64,000 bases of DNA from VBAU01 sp036005185 (GCA_036005185.1 DASYQS010000059.1:62001-126000); one strand, 5' to 3'. Positions 42,238 to 51,565 are shown, counted from the stretch's first letter. A program made the numbers and translations. The notes: generated by a model from the letters alone, not told the origin.

Positions 42238-44679
42238 TTAAAATTTATATGAAACTGTTGCTACAAACTGGCGTGGTGGTAATGGATTGACGCTATAGTT
42301 TTCGTGAACATAATAGTTTAAAGTATTTGTTATATTGGAAATTTTTGCCAGCATAGAGATCTTTTTATACGAATAGCCGGCACTAACATCAACAGTAGTG
42401 TAACCATCCACAGATATCATTCTGGAATAGTTTTGTGTTTGTCCGATTGTATTATTCCATCCGCCGATACGGTCTCCTACATAGATGGCAGTGGCTCCGA
42501 TTTTGAAACCTTTTAACCCTCCCTTGCTGAATGTATAGAAAACACTGGCGTTGGCGGTGTGTGCAGGATTGTTAACCAATCTTTCGCCTTCGATAAAATT
42601 GCCTTTTACAGAATCAGTTTTAGTGTAGCGCATATAATTGTAGCTGTAGCCGGCTAAAATGGAAAGTCCTTTTACAGGTTGACCTGATAGATCCAATTCT
42701 ACTCCGTCACTTGTTGTTTGTCCTGATAATATTTTAATGGAAGTATTACTATTCTGATTGCCATCTTTATCATACGGAGCTGTTTGTGCCAGATTATTAT
42801 TTATAATTCTGTAAACCGTTAAGTTGGCAGAAAGTAAACCTTTGAAAAAATCATTTTTGATTCCGACTTCATATTGATTGATAACAGAAGGCTCCAAAGA
42901 ATTACCATAGATGTCTGTTCCCGTATTTACGGAGAATGAATTAGAATAGCTTGCAAAAACTGAAGTAGTTGCTAATGGTTTATATACCAATCCAAAGCGT
43001 GGAGAAAATGCTTGATTGTCGCGAGTCAAGCCCTTCGTTTGGATACCGGTTAGCAGATTAGCAGAATCAATGCCGACCGTTTGTATATACGACCAGCGTA
43101 CGCCTGCCAAAATATTAAACTTTGAAGAAAGCTTGATCAGATCTTGTACATAAACACCAAAGCGATTTATCGGTGCTTCTCTTTTTCTTATTTTAGTTGC
43201 TTCGGGAATGTCGGTTCGTTGAACATATTTTTCCGGATCAAGAATGTTAATCTTATCATAGCTTCCGGCGGCCAATCCAGTCACAGCGGGAAAGCTGAAA
43301 TCATAATTAGTGGTAAATGACCTGTCGGCATCCACACCGGTTAAAAGGGTATGCTCAATCATTTTTGTTTTCAACTTGCCAGTTAAATTTGCCTGGGCTG
43401 CATAATAATTTTCTTCCAAATTTATTTTACCCAATGGCCTTACCCAATCTCCGTTAGCGGTAGCCTGTATTCTTTCTGTGGAATAATAATCTCTTTTATA
43501 AAATTGATAAGAGGTAGAGCCATCCAAGGTCCATACGTCATTAAAGCGATGTTTTAATGAAGCTGTAGTAGTTGTTTGTTCTGTAGTGTTGTAAGACCAT
43601 GAGGCACCAAGAAACCTGGAGCGTGGCAAATCAGGAATTTTGGTATTGTCGAGTGTGCCTATTCCAAAATCAGGAGTGAAGTCATGTTTTAAATAATCAC
43701 CTTCTACAACCAATTCAGTACGTTGCCCCAGTTTAAATAACAAGGATGGGTTTATATAATATCGTTTTGAATGAACAACATCTCTAAAGCTGTTTGCTGT
43801 TTCAAATGTTGCGTTTGCACGATAGGCAATCGAAGAATTAATGGGTCCATAAATGTCGAATGAGGGTTTGTAGAGATCATAACTTCCTGCTAGCATAGAG
43901 ATTTCACCTCCAAATTGAAATTTTGGCTGCTTGGTTACCATGTTCAAAATACCGCCAGGAGCAACCTGTCCATACAAAATGGCAGTGCTCCCTTTTAGAA
44001 TTTCCAATCTTTCAAGAGAACTCATTTCAGGCATTACACCGGAATTTATACGAAAGTTGTTCTTAAATAAATTGGTACTGGAGAAACTATAACCTCTTGC
44101 GGCAAAACTTTCCTGTACATTACCCCGGGTAGTTGTGAGATACACCCCATTTACATTTTTGATCACATCGCTTAAACGTAACGCCTGCTGTTCTTTGATT
44201 GTTGCTTGACCGATAACAGCAATACTTTGTGGAAGATCCATTGGATTTATCGCTACTTTACCAGCGGAAACTGGTTTGTCATTCAGGGTTTTTCTCGCTG
44301 TGATAATTACAGCAGCCAATTGTTTCGCATCTTCTTCGAGAGAAACAGTAACGATAGTTTGCTGATCTTTTTTTACTTCTACCGTTTTTTCAATTGCCTT
44401 CAACCCTACCATCGAAACTTCCAATGAGTAAATGCCTTCCTTTACATTTTTAATGGTGAAATATCCATTTTCATCTGTAATGCTAAACTTGTTGGTTCCT
44501 TTTATAGAGATGCTGACATAAGCTGCCGGCTTATTATCGGTTGTTGTTACTTGACCAGAAATAATACCCATTGGCCCTTCAGAATTCACACTTATTGATT
44601 GGTTAATAACCGCCATTTCATTTTGGGAAAATCCTTTTAGGGTAAGAGTTAGTAGGATCAGGAGGATTGCTTTTCTCAT
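42238..44679 (-). CDS. TonB-dependent siderophore receptor with carboxypeptidase-like N-domain
   Basis: 813 aa with a signal peptide (residues 1-18). An N-terminal CarboxypepD_reg-like domain follows (about 35-120: GQVTTTDNKPAAYVSISIKG). Then come the plug (AVIGQATIKEQQALRLSDVIKNVNGVY, with GQVAPGGILNMVTKQP) and a beta-barrel ending in the aromatic-terminated FVATVSYKF. The features match ferric-siderophore receptors rather than SusC. It is an outer-membrane transporter powered by TonB and pairs with the PepSY and AraC genes as an iron-uptake island. Confidence 0.93.
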   Translation of the reverse strand: MRKAILLILLTLTLKGFSQNEMAVINQSISVNSEGPMGIISGQVTTTDNKPAAYVSISIKGTNKFSITDENGYFTIKNVKEGIYSLEVSMVGLKAIEKTVEVKKDQQTIVTVSLEEDAKQLAAVIITARKTLNDKPVSAGKVAINPMDLPQSIAVIGQATIKEQQALRLSDVIKNVNGVYLTTTRGNVQESFAARGYSFSSTNLFKNNFRINSGVMPEMSSLERLEILKGSTAILYGQVAPGGILNMVTKQPKFQFGGEISMLAGSYDLYKPSFDIYGPINSSIAYRANATFETANSFRDVVHSKRYYINPSLLFKLGQRTELVVEGDYLKHDFTPDFGIGTLDNTKIPDLPRSRFLGASWSYNTTEQTTTTASLKHRFNDVWTLDGSTSYQFYKRDYYSTERIQATANGDWVRPLGKINLEENYYAAQANLTGKLKTKMIEHTLLTGVDADRSFTTNYDFSFPAVTGLAAGSYDKINILDPEKYVQRTDIPEATKIRKREAPINRFGVYVQDLIKLSSKFNILAGVRWSYIQTVGIDSANLLTGIQTKGLTRDNQAFSPRFGLVYKPLATTSVFASYSNSFSVNTGTDIYGNSLEPSVINQYEVGIKNDFFKGLLSANLTVYRIINNNLAQTAPYDKDGNQNSNTSIKILSGQTTSDGVELDLSGQPVKGLSILAGYSYNYMRYTKTDSVKGNFIEGERLVNNPAHTANASVFYTFSKGGLKGFKIGATAIYVGDRIGGWNNTIGQTQNYSRMISVDGYTTVDVSAGYSYKKISMLAKISNITNTLNYYVHENYSVNPLPPRQFVATVSYKF

Positions 44680-44774
44680 AATAATGTCAATTTTTTAGCA
44701 AATAGACAACAGCCTGATTTTTAATACATGCCGAATCGGGAAAAATGATTTACGGATAAAGGAAAATGTAGAGG

Positions 44775-46058
44775 TTAGAGTTGTTTTATAAACTGTTTAG
44801 CAGAATCTATGGTTTTATCTAAGTCATTTTTTGATAGTGCAGAAGATACAAACCATGTTTCAAAAGCAGAGGGAGGCAAATAAATGCCCTGTTCCAGCAT
44901 GTGATGAAAAAATTTATTGAAGGTTTGATTACTAGCTAAAGCAGCAGTTGCAAAATCAATAACCGGTTGTTCACTAAAATGAATGCTAATCATGGAACCA
45001 ACTTGGTTAATAACAAAAGGAATGTTTGCATTTTCAAAGACTTCATGCAAGCCTTTACGGAGATAACTAGTTTTTTCTTCCAACTCAGAATAGATAGAAG
45101 AATTTTCTTTCAATGTTTTCAGTAAGATATAACCTGCGATCATTGCAATTGGATTACCGCTCAATGTTCCTGCCTGATAAACATTGCCAAGCGGAGCAAT
45201 ATGTTGCATGATCTCTTTCTTTCCGCCAAATGCTCCCACAGGCATTCCTCCTCCAATTACCTTTCCGTAAGTAAGCAGATCAGCATTAATACTTAATCGC
45301 TCCTGCGCACCGCCCTGTGCCAAACGAAAACCAGTCATCACCTCGTCAAAAATCAAAATAATTTTTTCTTCATCACAAATTTTTCTCAATCCTTCAAGAT
45401 AGCCTGGCATTGGCGGAATACAGCCCATATTACCTGCCACAGGTTCAATGATAATCGCAGCAATCTCATTTTTGTTTTCACTTACTAAGTTTTCAACTGC
45501 AGAAAGATTATTGTAAGGAGCGGTTAGAGTATCATTGGAAACACCACCTGTAACCCCGGGAACAGTTTGAATATTGAATGTTGCCACACCACTACCTGCT
45601 TTCACCAAAAATGCGTCGGCATGACCATGATAACAACCTTCGAACTTGATGAATTTATTTCTTCCTGTGTATCCTCTTGCCAATCTTAAGGCGCTCATGC
45701 AGGCTTCTGTTCCGCTGCTCACCATCCGAATGAGATCAACATTCGGCGCCATGCTTTTGATGAGTTCTGCCATTTCAATTTCCAATTCCGTCGGTGCGCC
45801 AAATGAAGTAGAGTCCAAAACTTTTTCTTGTATGGCTTTCACCAATGGTTCATAAGCATGACCAAGTATCATCGGTCCCCAGGAGTTGATATAATCTATA
45901 TAGCGATTGCCATCTGCATCATATAAATATGCGCCTTTTGCATTTTTAATAAATAAGGGAGTACCGCCAACGCTTTTGAAAGCACGAACGGGTGAGTTTA
46001 CTCCTCCGGGAATGCTTTGTTGCGCTCTCTCAAATAATTCTTCGCTTTTTTGATGCAT
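44775..46058 (-). CDS. hemL: Glutamate-1-semialdehyde 2,1-aminomutase
   Basis: 427 aa, family length. It is a PLP aminotransferase class III enzyme: SSGTEACMSALRLAR, FDEVMTGFR and the Schiff-base Lys in LTYGKVIGGGMPVGA. It makes 5-aminolevulinate from glutamate-1-semialdehyde, the second step of the C5 route after HemA. It is the last gene of the heme cluster, separated from hemB by a four-helix-bundle gene between inverted period-7 arrays. Confidence 0.96.
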   Translation of the reverse strand: MHQKSEELFERAQQSIPGGVNSPVRAFKSVGGTPLFIKNAKGAYLYDADGNRYIDYINSWGPMILGHAYEPLVKAIQEKVLDSTSFGAPTELEIEMAELIKSMAPNVDLIRMVSSGTEACMSALRLARGYTGRNKFIKFEGCYHGHADAFLVKAGSGVATFNIQTVPGVTGGVSNDTLTAPYNNLSAVENLVSENKNEIAAIIIEPVAGNMGCIPPMPGYLEGLRKICDEEKIILIFDEVMTGFRLAQGGAQERLSINADLLTYGKVIGGGMPVGAFGGKKEIMQHIAPLGNVYQAGTLSGNPIAMIAGYILLKTLKENSSIYSELEEKTSYLRKGLHEVFENANIPFVINQVGSMISIHFSEQPVIDFATAALASNQTFNKFFHHMLEQGIYLPPSAFETWFVSSALSKNDLDKTIDSAKQFIKQL

Positions 46059-46060
46059 AT

Positions 46061-46088
46061 ATGAGTAATGAGTAATCAGTAATGAGTA
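46061..46088. repeat. Left arm of a period-7 inverted array (word ATGAGTA)
   Basis: Four units (ATGAGTA, ATGAGTA, ATCAGTA, ATGAGTA) immediately upstream of hemL, with the unit sequence complementary to the right arm at 46514-46541. Between the arms lies the four-helix-bundle gene. Confidence 0.8.
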
Positions 46089-46093
46089 TTAGC

Positions 46094-46444
46094 TCATCCA
46101 ATTAGTCCGCCCAATTGTTTAAAAGTTTTTATTATCAAATTGCCTAGATTTAACAGTTGATCAATCGAACAGTATTTTAGTTCAATAGCTATATCAATAG
46201 CAGTATCAATTTCAATGACTGATCCTCTTGCTATTTCAAAATATCTTTTCCTTTCCGCTTGTGATTTTCTGGAGCAGCCTTCCGCAACATTTAAATGAAC
46301 AGATAGAACGGCTCTTCTGATTTGCTGAATCATCGCATATCTTTCTTCAGCAGGGAATAACTTAGTGATTTTATAACATTCAAGAGCTAATGATTTGGAT
46401 GCTGTAAAAATATTCAGCTTTGTGTGAGCAAGTTGTAAGAACAT
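46094..46444 (-). CDS. Four-helix-bundle protein (23S rRNA IVS / S23-like)
   Basis: 116 aa, all helical. The region FPAEERYAMIQQIRRAVLSVHLNVAEGCSRKSQAERKRYFEIARGSVIEID is the hallmark of the four-helix-bundle family that includes the proteins encoded in 23S rRNA intervening sequences and the Avd-like accessory proteins of diversity-generating retroelements. The molecular role is not settled; RNA or DNA binding as a pentamer has been proposed. It is inserted between hemB and hemL and flanked by inverted ATGAGTA arrays, an arrangement like IVS stems. Confidence 0.9.
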   Translation of the reverse strand: MFLQLAHTKLNIFTASKSLALECYKITKLFPAEERYAMIQQIRRAVLSVHLNVAEGCSRKSQAERKRYFEIARGSVIEIDTAIDIAIELKYCSIDQLLNLGNLIIKTFKQLGGLIG

Positions 46445-46513
46445 AAAATAAAGTTTAATATTGAAATGGTTTGCTTGCTCAATTTATTAAATCTTGTAAT
46501 AAAAATTTCTCAC

Positions 46514-46541
46514 ATTCATTACTGATCACTCATTACTCATC
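46514..46541. repeat. Right arm of the period-7 inverted array
   Basis: Four units, ATTCATT, ACTGATC, ACTCATT, ACTCATC, the complement of the left arm. The two arms match over about 24 of 26 positions. The outer end supplies the stop codon of hemB (TCATCC on the plus strand). Confidence 0.8.
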
Positions 46542-47511
46542 CTATTAATTTCACAGCATCCCTGGCAAAATAAGTTGCAATTAAATCGGCGCCGGCTCTT
46601 TTAATGGCTGTCAGTGTTTCTAAAATCGCTTTATCTTCATTCAGCCAGCCCATTTTTGCAGCGGCTTTGATCATGGCATATTCACCACTGATGTTGTAGG
46701 CGCTTACGGGCACGTTCACTGCATTTTTTACTTCTCGAATAATATCAAGATAAACCAATGCGGGTTTTACCATCACAATATCTGCTCCTTCTTCTACATC
46801 CATAACGGCTTCTTTGATGGCTTCAATTCGGTTAGAATAATCCATCTGATATGTTTTTTTATCACCAAAGCCGGGAGCGGAATCAAGCGCATCACGAAAA
46901 GGCCCATAAAAACATGAAGCGTACTTAGCGCTGTAGCTCATGATGCCCGTTTTTGTAAATCCATTTTCCTCCAAAGCTTTTCTCATGGCGCCGATGCGAC
47001 CATCCATCATATCGCTGGGAGCAACAAAATCAGCGCCTGCCTGTGCATGACTTACACTCATCTTAGCCAGCACTTCAACAGTTGCATCATTTACTATTTC
47101 TTCTCCTTCTACAATTCCATCATGGCCATAAGAAGAAAAAGGATCAAGAGCAACATCAGTCATGATCACCATTTCAGGAACAGCATCTTTGATCGCTTTA
47201 ATGCTTCGCTGCATTAAGCCATTTGGATTTAATGCTTCTGTTCCTTTGTTATCCTTTAAATCATCTTTACATTTTATAAAAAGCAAAACTGATTTTAAGC
47301 CCATGCTCCAGAGCTCTTTTACTTCCTTCACAGTTAAATCCAAGCTTCTTCTAAAATAATTGGGCATTGAAGCAATTTCAGTTTGCACATTTTCTCCTTC
47401 ATCTATAAAAAGAGGAACGATAAAATCATTGGGAGACAATGTAGTTTCTGCTATCATGGCTCTTATGGCAGGGGATTGTCTTAAAATCCTGTTTCTTCGT
47501 TGCAAATACAT
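46537..47511 (-). CDS. hemB: Porphobilinogen synthase (ALA dehydratase)
   Basis: 324 aa. It condenses two ALA to porphobilinogen. The active-site Lys is in DIVMVKPALVYLDII. The zinc-binding cysteines of the animal and yeast type are replaced (VALDPFSSYGHDGIV), so it belongs to the magnesium/potassium-type enzymes. The start MYLQRRNRILRQSPAIRAMI is standard. The stop codon lies in the repeat arm. It follows the thiamine-binding gene by 11 nt. Confidence 0.95.
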   Translation of the reverse strand: MYLQRRNRILRQSPAIRAMIAETTLSPNDFIVPLFIDEGENVQTEIASMPNYFRRSLDLTVKEVKELWSMGLKSVLLFIKCKDDLKDNKGTEALNPNGLMQRSIKAIKDAVPEMVIMTDVALDPFSSYGHDGIVEGEEIVNDATVEVLAKMSVSHAQAGADFVAPSDMMDGRIGAMRKALEENGFTKTGIMSYSAKYASCFYGPFRDALDSAPGFGDKKTYQMDYSNRIEAIKEAVMDVEEGADIVMVKPALVYLDIIREVKNAVNVPVSAYNISGEYAMIKAAAKMGWLNEDKAILETLTAIKRAGADLIATYFARDAVKLIG

Positions 47512-47522
47512 TTTTATAATGG

Positions 47523-47828
47523 TTAATTATTCTGTTTATATTTTTCAGTCTTCTCGCTGGCTGTAATATCTGCATTGCTCCTAATTTGCAATTGCACATT
47601 TAGAATCCATTCATTGCACCTTTTTTTATAGAGATATTCATTAATGGAGTTAACCACAGTCATTACCTCATTATACCTGCCTTCTAAAACCGTAGCAAAA
47701 GGGCCAACCTCATATTTTAATCCGCTTTGTTTGATTAAATCAATAGCTTCATCAACCCATTCATATGGATGCTTATCATTTACGATTGGCAAAACCTGAA
47801 GTGAAGCATTTATAATATAATTGTGCAT
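47523..47828 (-). CDS. MTH1187/YkoF-type thiamine-binding protein
   Basis: 101 aa. INASLQVLPIVNDKHPYEWVDEAIDLIKQSGLKYEVGPFATVLEGRYNEVMTVV matches the DUF77/MTH1187 family of small ferredoxin-like proteins that bind thiamine or related molecules. It is embedded within the heme operon between hemB and hemF, spaced by 11 and 10 nt, so it is cotranscribed. Why it sits here is unclear. Confidence 0.85.
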   Translation of the reverse strand: MHNYIINASLQVLPIVNDKHPYEWVDEAIDLIKQSGLKYEVGPFATVLEGRYNEVMTVVNSINEYLYKKRCNEWILNVQLQIRSNADITASEKTEKYKQNN

Positions 47829-47838
47829 GTATTTATTT

Positions 47839-48777
47839 TTAAACCCATTCTTTAGGATTCAACAAAATTTGAGTTAGTCTTTCTTCTTCAGTATTTGGCT
47901 CAGGCTGATAATTATATTCAAACCTAACAGTCGGCGGTAAGCTCATTAAAATACTTTCAATTCTTCCATTTGTTTTTAATCCAAACAAAGTTCCCCGGTC
48001 ATGCACTAAATTAAATTCTACATAGCGGCCCCTTCTTATTTCCTGCCAATGTTTATGTTTATCTGTATATGGAATATTTTTTCTTTTCTCTACAATTGGC
48101 AAATAAGAAGGAATAAAGGCATTGCCACAAGCTTCTCCAAAGTTCATCCAAGAATTCAAGTCATGGTTCTCATCCGGTCGCTGATGATCGTAAAATATTC
48201 CTCCTATGCCCCTTCGCTCATTATTTCTATGTTTGTTTACAAAATAATCATCACACCATTTTTTGAATATTGGATAAAATGACGGATCAAATTCATCGCA
48301 AACTTCCTTGTAGGTTTTATGAAAGTGCCTGGCATCTTCTTCAAATAAATAATAAGGTGTAAGATCAGTGCCACCACCAAACCAACGATCTGTCAGCATA
48401 TCTTCTTCATTATATAATTCAAACATTCTATAATTGCAATGAACTGTTGGCACAAAAGGATTTAACGGATGAATAACCAGGCTAAGACCAGCAGCAAACC
48501 ATTTTGCACTATCTATGCCAAGATGGTTGCGCATTTTTTCTGTTACATGACCATACACCACAGAAGTATTTACACCGCCTTTTTCAAAAACATTGCCATT
48601 GGCAATTACTCTTGTCAATCCACCGCCCCCTTTGCCCTCTGCTCTTTGCCATGCATCTTCAGAAAATAGAGCCTTGCCATCTACTTTTTCCAGTGCTTTG
48701 CAAATTTTATCCTGCAAATGATAGATAAATTCTATCCACTGACCTCTCGTTTCTTTCGTTTCCGTTTTATAAAGCAT
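47839..48777 (-). CDS. hemF: Coproporphyrinogen III oxidase, oxygen-dependent
   Basis: 312 aa. Motifs are EGKGGGGLTRVIANGNVFEKGGVNTSVV, GGTDLTPYY and RGRYVEFNLVHDRGTLFGL, all diagnostic of HemF. It uses O2 to decarboxylate coproporphyrinogen III to protoporphyrinogen IX. The window also holds the oxygen-independent HemN, so both oxidases are encoded. Confidence 0.97.
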   Translation of the reverse strand: MLYKTETKETRGQWIEFIYHLQDKICKALEKVDGKALFSEDAWQRAEGKGGGGLTRVIANGNVFEKGGVNTSVVYGHVTEKMRNHLGIDSAKWFAAGLSLVIHPLNPFVPTVHCNYRMFELYNEEDMLTDRWFGGGTDLTPYYLFEEDARHFHKTYKEVCDEFDPSFYPIFKKWCDDYFVNKHRNNERRGIGGIFYDHQRPDENHDLNSWMNFGEACGNAFIPSYLPIVEKRKNIPYTDKHKHWQEIRRGRYVEFNLVHDRGTLFGLKTNGRIESILMSLPPTVRFEYNYQPEPNTEEERLTQILLNPKEWV

Positions 48778-48786
48778 GTGATTTGC

Positions 48787-49815
48787 TTATTGATATTCCT
48801 TTACAGTTTCTACAAATGCCCTTGCATGATCGACCGGCACATTCGGTAAGATGCCATGCCCAAGATTTGCAATATGTCGCTGCCCTCCGAAATCGTTTAG
48901 CATTTTACTTACTTCTTTTTTTATTACAGGAATGGGAGATAACAGTTTTGCAGGATCAAGATTCCCTTGCAAGATGATCTTATCTCCAGCTAATTGCCTC
49001 GCCATTTGAGGTGTGATGCACCAATCGATGCCTAATCCATGGGCACCCGTATCAGCCATGCTCTTCAATGAATGCCACGCACCTTTTGCAAAGATGATTG
49101 TCAATACATCTTGCTTAAGCGCATTGATAATTTGCCGGATATATTTCAATGAAATATTTTCAAAATCGTCAGGACCTAATAGCCCGCCCCATGAATCAAA
49201 GATCTGGATCACATCGACTCCCGCATTTACCTGTTCTTTTAAATAGGCAATAGTTGTGTCAGTGATCATTTGTAACAAGCGATGGGCTGCAGCGGGCTGT
49301 GTATAGCAAAATGCTTTTGCCTCATCAAAAGTTTTAGACCCCTTACCTTGAACCATGTAACATAAAATTGTCCAGGGCGCACCGGCAAAACCAATCAAAG
49401 GAACACGGCCATTTAATTCTTGTTTTATCAGTTTAATGGCGTCAAAAACATAGCTCAATGTCTCATTCACATCAGGAATTCTTATGCGATCGAAGTCGTT
49501 TAGGTTCTTGATGGGCTCGGGAAGTACAGGCCCTTTTGCCTCGATCAATTCCACTTCTAAACCCATTGCCTGAGGAACGACCAAAATATCAGAGAATAAA
49601 ATAGCAGCATCTACCCCAATAATGTCAATAGGTTGAATGGTGATTTCACAGGCGAGCTCAGGAGTTTGACAGCGTTCAAAAAATCCATATCTGTCACGCA
49701 GAGCCATGTATTCCGGCAAATACCTGCCAGCCTGCCGCATCATCCATACAGGAGGACGTTCAACTGCCTCACCACGGAGAACTCTCAATAAAAGATCATT
49801 TTTTAACTGGTTCAT
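48787..49815 (-). CDS. hemE: Uroporphyrinogen decarboxylase
   Basis: 342 aa. The N-terminal PPVWMMRQAGRYLPEYMALR and ILFSDILVVPQAMG are diagnostic. It removes four acetate carboxylates from uroporphyrinogen III to give coproporphyrinogen III. It lies 9 nt upstream of hemF. Its start codon is next to a period-7 array that also covers the hemD stop. Confidence 0.97.
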   Translation of the reverse strand: MNQLKNDLLLRVLRGEAVERPPVWMMRQAGRYLPEYMALRDRYGFFERCQTPELACEITIQPIDIIGVDAAILFSDILVVPQAMGLEVELIEAKGPVLPEPIKNLNDFDRIRIPDVNETLSYVFDAIKLIKQELNGRVPLIGFAGAPWTILCYMVQGKGSKTFDEAKAFCYTQPAAAHRLLQMITDTTIAYLKEQVNAGVDVIQIFDSWGGLLGPDDFENISLKYIRQIINALKQDVLTIIFAKGAWHSLKSMADTGAHGLGIDWCITPQMARQLAGDKIILQGNLDPAKLLSPIPVIKKEVSKMLNDFGGQRHIANLGHGILPNVPVDHARAFVETVKEYQ

Positions 49816-49816
49816 T

Positions 49817-49844
49817 GTGAATAGTGAATAGTCAATGGTGAATA
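49817..49844. repeat. Single period-7 array (word GTGAATA) at the hemD/hemE junction
   Basis: Units GTGAATA, GTGAATA, GTCAATG, GTGAATA occupy the 16-nt gap and the last codons of hemD. They supply the stop codon and part of its C-terminus (HPIHH). No facing arm is seen. Confidence 0.75.
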
Positions 49845-50551
49845 GGATGTGATTGGAAATAACTAATCAGTTTTTCAAGCAAACTTTTTTTGTCAGGCAC
49901 ATCGCTAACAACTATTTTATTTTTTGAAAATTTTTTTATTTCGCTTGCTGTAGTACTGCCAATGGCAAATAAAATGGCTTGTTCATCCAATTGATTGTTT
50001 TGAAAAAAACTGCTCACTGCGCTAGGGCTGAAAAATAAAATGCCATCATATTTTTTTTCAATCATATTAGGTGTGGCCACGGTGTTATAAACTATGATTT
50101 CATGAACTTCAATATTATTTTTCCTCAATGCATCAGGTAGTTCATTTCTGCGCTGATCGCCACAAAAAAAAATTACTTCATCGGCATCACTGTTATCGAT
50201 AATCATATTCGCCAAGTCCCTTGCATTATCGGCAGCTCCTGAGATCAGATCAGTTCCAAAATATTTTTCTATAGATTGGTAAGTTGCTTGGCCGATGCAG
50301 AATATCTGCCAATCAGGACTATGATCTTTCATTTCTGCAGCCGCTGCTTCAACAGCATTCACACTGGTAAAAACAACAACTGCTGTCCGCATTAACGCCT
50401 GTTCAATTTCCTGTTGTACTTCTATAGAGTGGATAGGTTGAGTTTGGATAAATGGTATTACATCAATAGAGATGCCTTTAGCAATAGCCTCGCCAATGAG
50501 TTCATCATTTAATGATCTTGTTGATAATATGGTGATTTTATTTTGTCGCAT
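49832..50551 (-). CDS. hemD: Uroporphyrinogen-III synthase
   Basis: 239 aa from the ATG at 50551 (MRQNKITILSTRSLNDELI), just inside the end of hemC. The fold is poorly conserved, but VVFTSVNAVEAAAAEM, IFCIGQATYQSIEKYF and GILFFSPSAVSSFF are characteristic. It closes hydroxymethylbilane into uroporphyrinogen III. The C-terminal five residues are encoded by repeat sequence, suggesting the repeat was inserted at its 3' end. Confidence 0.9.
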   Translation of the reverse strand: MRQNKITILSTRSLNDELIGEAIAKGISIDVIPFIQTQPIHSIEVQQEIEQALMRTAVVVFTSVNAVEAAAAEMKDHSPDWQIFCIGQATYQSIEKYFGTDLISGAADNARDLANMIIDNSDADEVIFFCGDQRRNELPDALRKNNIEVHEIIVYNTVATPNMIEKKYDGILFFSPSAVSSFFQNNQLDEQAILFAIGSTTASEIKKFSKNKIVVSDVPDKKSLLEKLISYFQSHPIHH

Positions 50552-51560
50552 TTCTGATCTTATCAATTATAACTTGTCCATTGTCTGATAAAATTTTTTT
50601 TGCGGCAACAAAACCTAAATCAGATGCGTCTGCTAATCGATATATTGCGCTAGACTCAGCCATATGATAGCTATCAGGACTCACAATATTTCCTTTGAAG
50701 TACACTTCACCATTTTTTACTTCCGCCAAAGCAGAAATAGGTGTAGAGCACCCGCCCATCAATGCACTTAAAAAATCTCTCTCAATTTTTGTACATAATG
50801 CCGTTTCTTCATCATTGAAAGACTGACAGCTTTCAAAAGCATAATCATCGTCTTCTCTGCATACCACTATAATAGCACCTTGTGCCGGTGCAGGTAACAT
50901 CCAATCAAGCTCGATTGAATTTTCAGGGCGAAGATTAATTCTTTCCAAGCCGGCAGCAGCGAATATGGCCCCATGCCAATTGCTTTCTTTCAACTTATGC
51001 AAGCGAGTGTTAATATTGCCTCTTAGATTTTCAATTTTATGATGTCGGTATCTCCTCGACCATTGTGCAATCCGGCGAATAGAACTTGTAGCAATGACGA
51101 CATTCACCGGTTCTCCCGTATTTTCATAAGTGGTCTGCACACTCTCCTTAGTTTTAGAACCGGATTTTGTGATAGTGACATGTTGTACCTCAATCAGGCC
51201 TCGCCCAAAAATTGTATTCACATCAGATAGATTAGGGTGGGGTACAAAAATGTCCTTGTACGAACCTCTCTTCAGAACTGCTGCCTGTTGTATTCCCCGC
51301 GCTAATTGAACAGGTACATCTTTCATGGAGTGCACAGCAATGTCAATCCTGTTATTGAGTAATGCTGCATCAAGACTTCTGGTAAAAATTCCTTGCACAC
51401 CAATTTGATATAGTGGAGTCACAAAATCAATGTCACCTTCACTTTTAATAAATATTAATTCGCTTTCAAAACCATGTTCAGCAAGCAATTTCTTTACCTC
51501 TGTTGCCTGCCAGACAGCTAATTGACTTTCCCTGGTCCCGATCCTGATGATTTTCCCCAT
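50538..51560 (-). CDS. hemC: Hydroxymethylbilane synthase (porphobilinogen deaminase)
   Basis: 340 aa, longer than the usual 300-315. Motifs are GTRESQLAVWQ, HSMKDVP, ATSSIRR and RGNINTRL. The dipyrromethane-cofactor Cys is in LMGGCSTPISA. A segment of about 40 residues (about 112-153: FGRGLIEVQHVTITKSGSK...) sits just before ATSSIRR where most homologues have only a short loop. It overlaps hemD at its 3' end and follows hemA by 5 nt. Confidence 0.95.
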   Translation of the reverse strand: MGKIIRIGTRESQLAVWQATEVKKLLAEHGFESELIFIKSEGDIDFVTPLYQIGVQGIFTRSLDAALLNNRIDIAVHSMKDVPVQLARGIQQAAVLKRGSYKDIFVPHPNLSDVNTIFGRGLIEVQHVTITKSGSKTKESVQTTYENTGEPVNVVIATSSIRRIAQWSRRYRHHKIENLRGNINTRLHKLKESNWHGAIFAAAGLERINLRPENSIELDWMLPAPAQGAIIVVCREDDDYAFESCQSFNDEETALCTKIERDFLSALMGGCSTPISALAEVKNGEVYFKGNIVSPDSYHMAESSAIYRLADASDLGFVAAKKILSDNGQVIIDKIRNATK

Positions 51561-51565
51561 TATAA

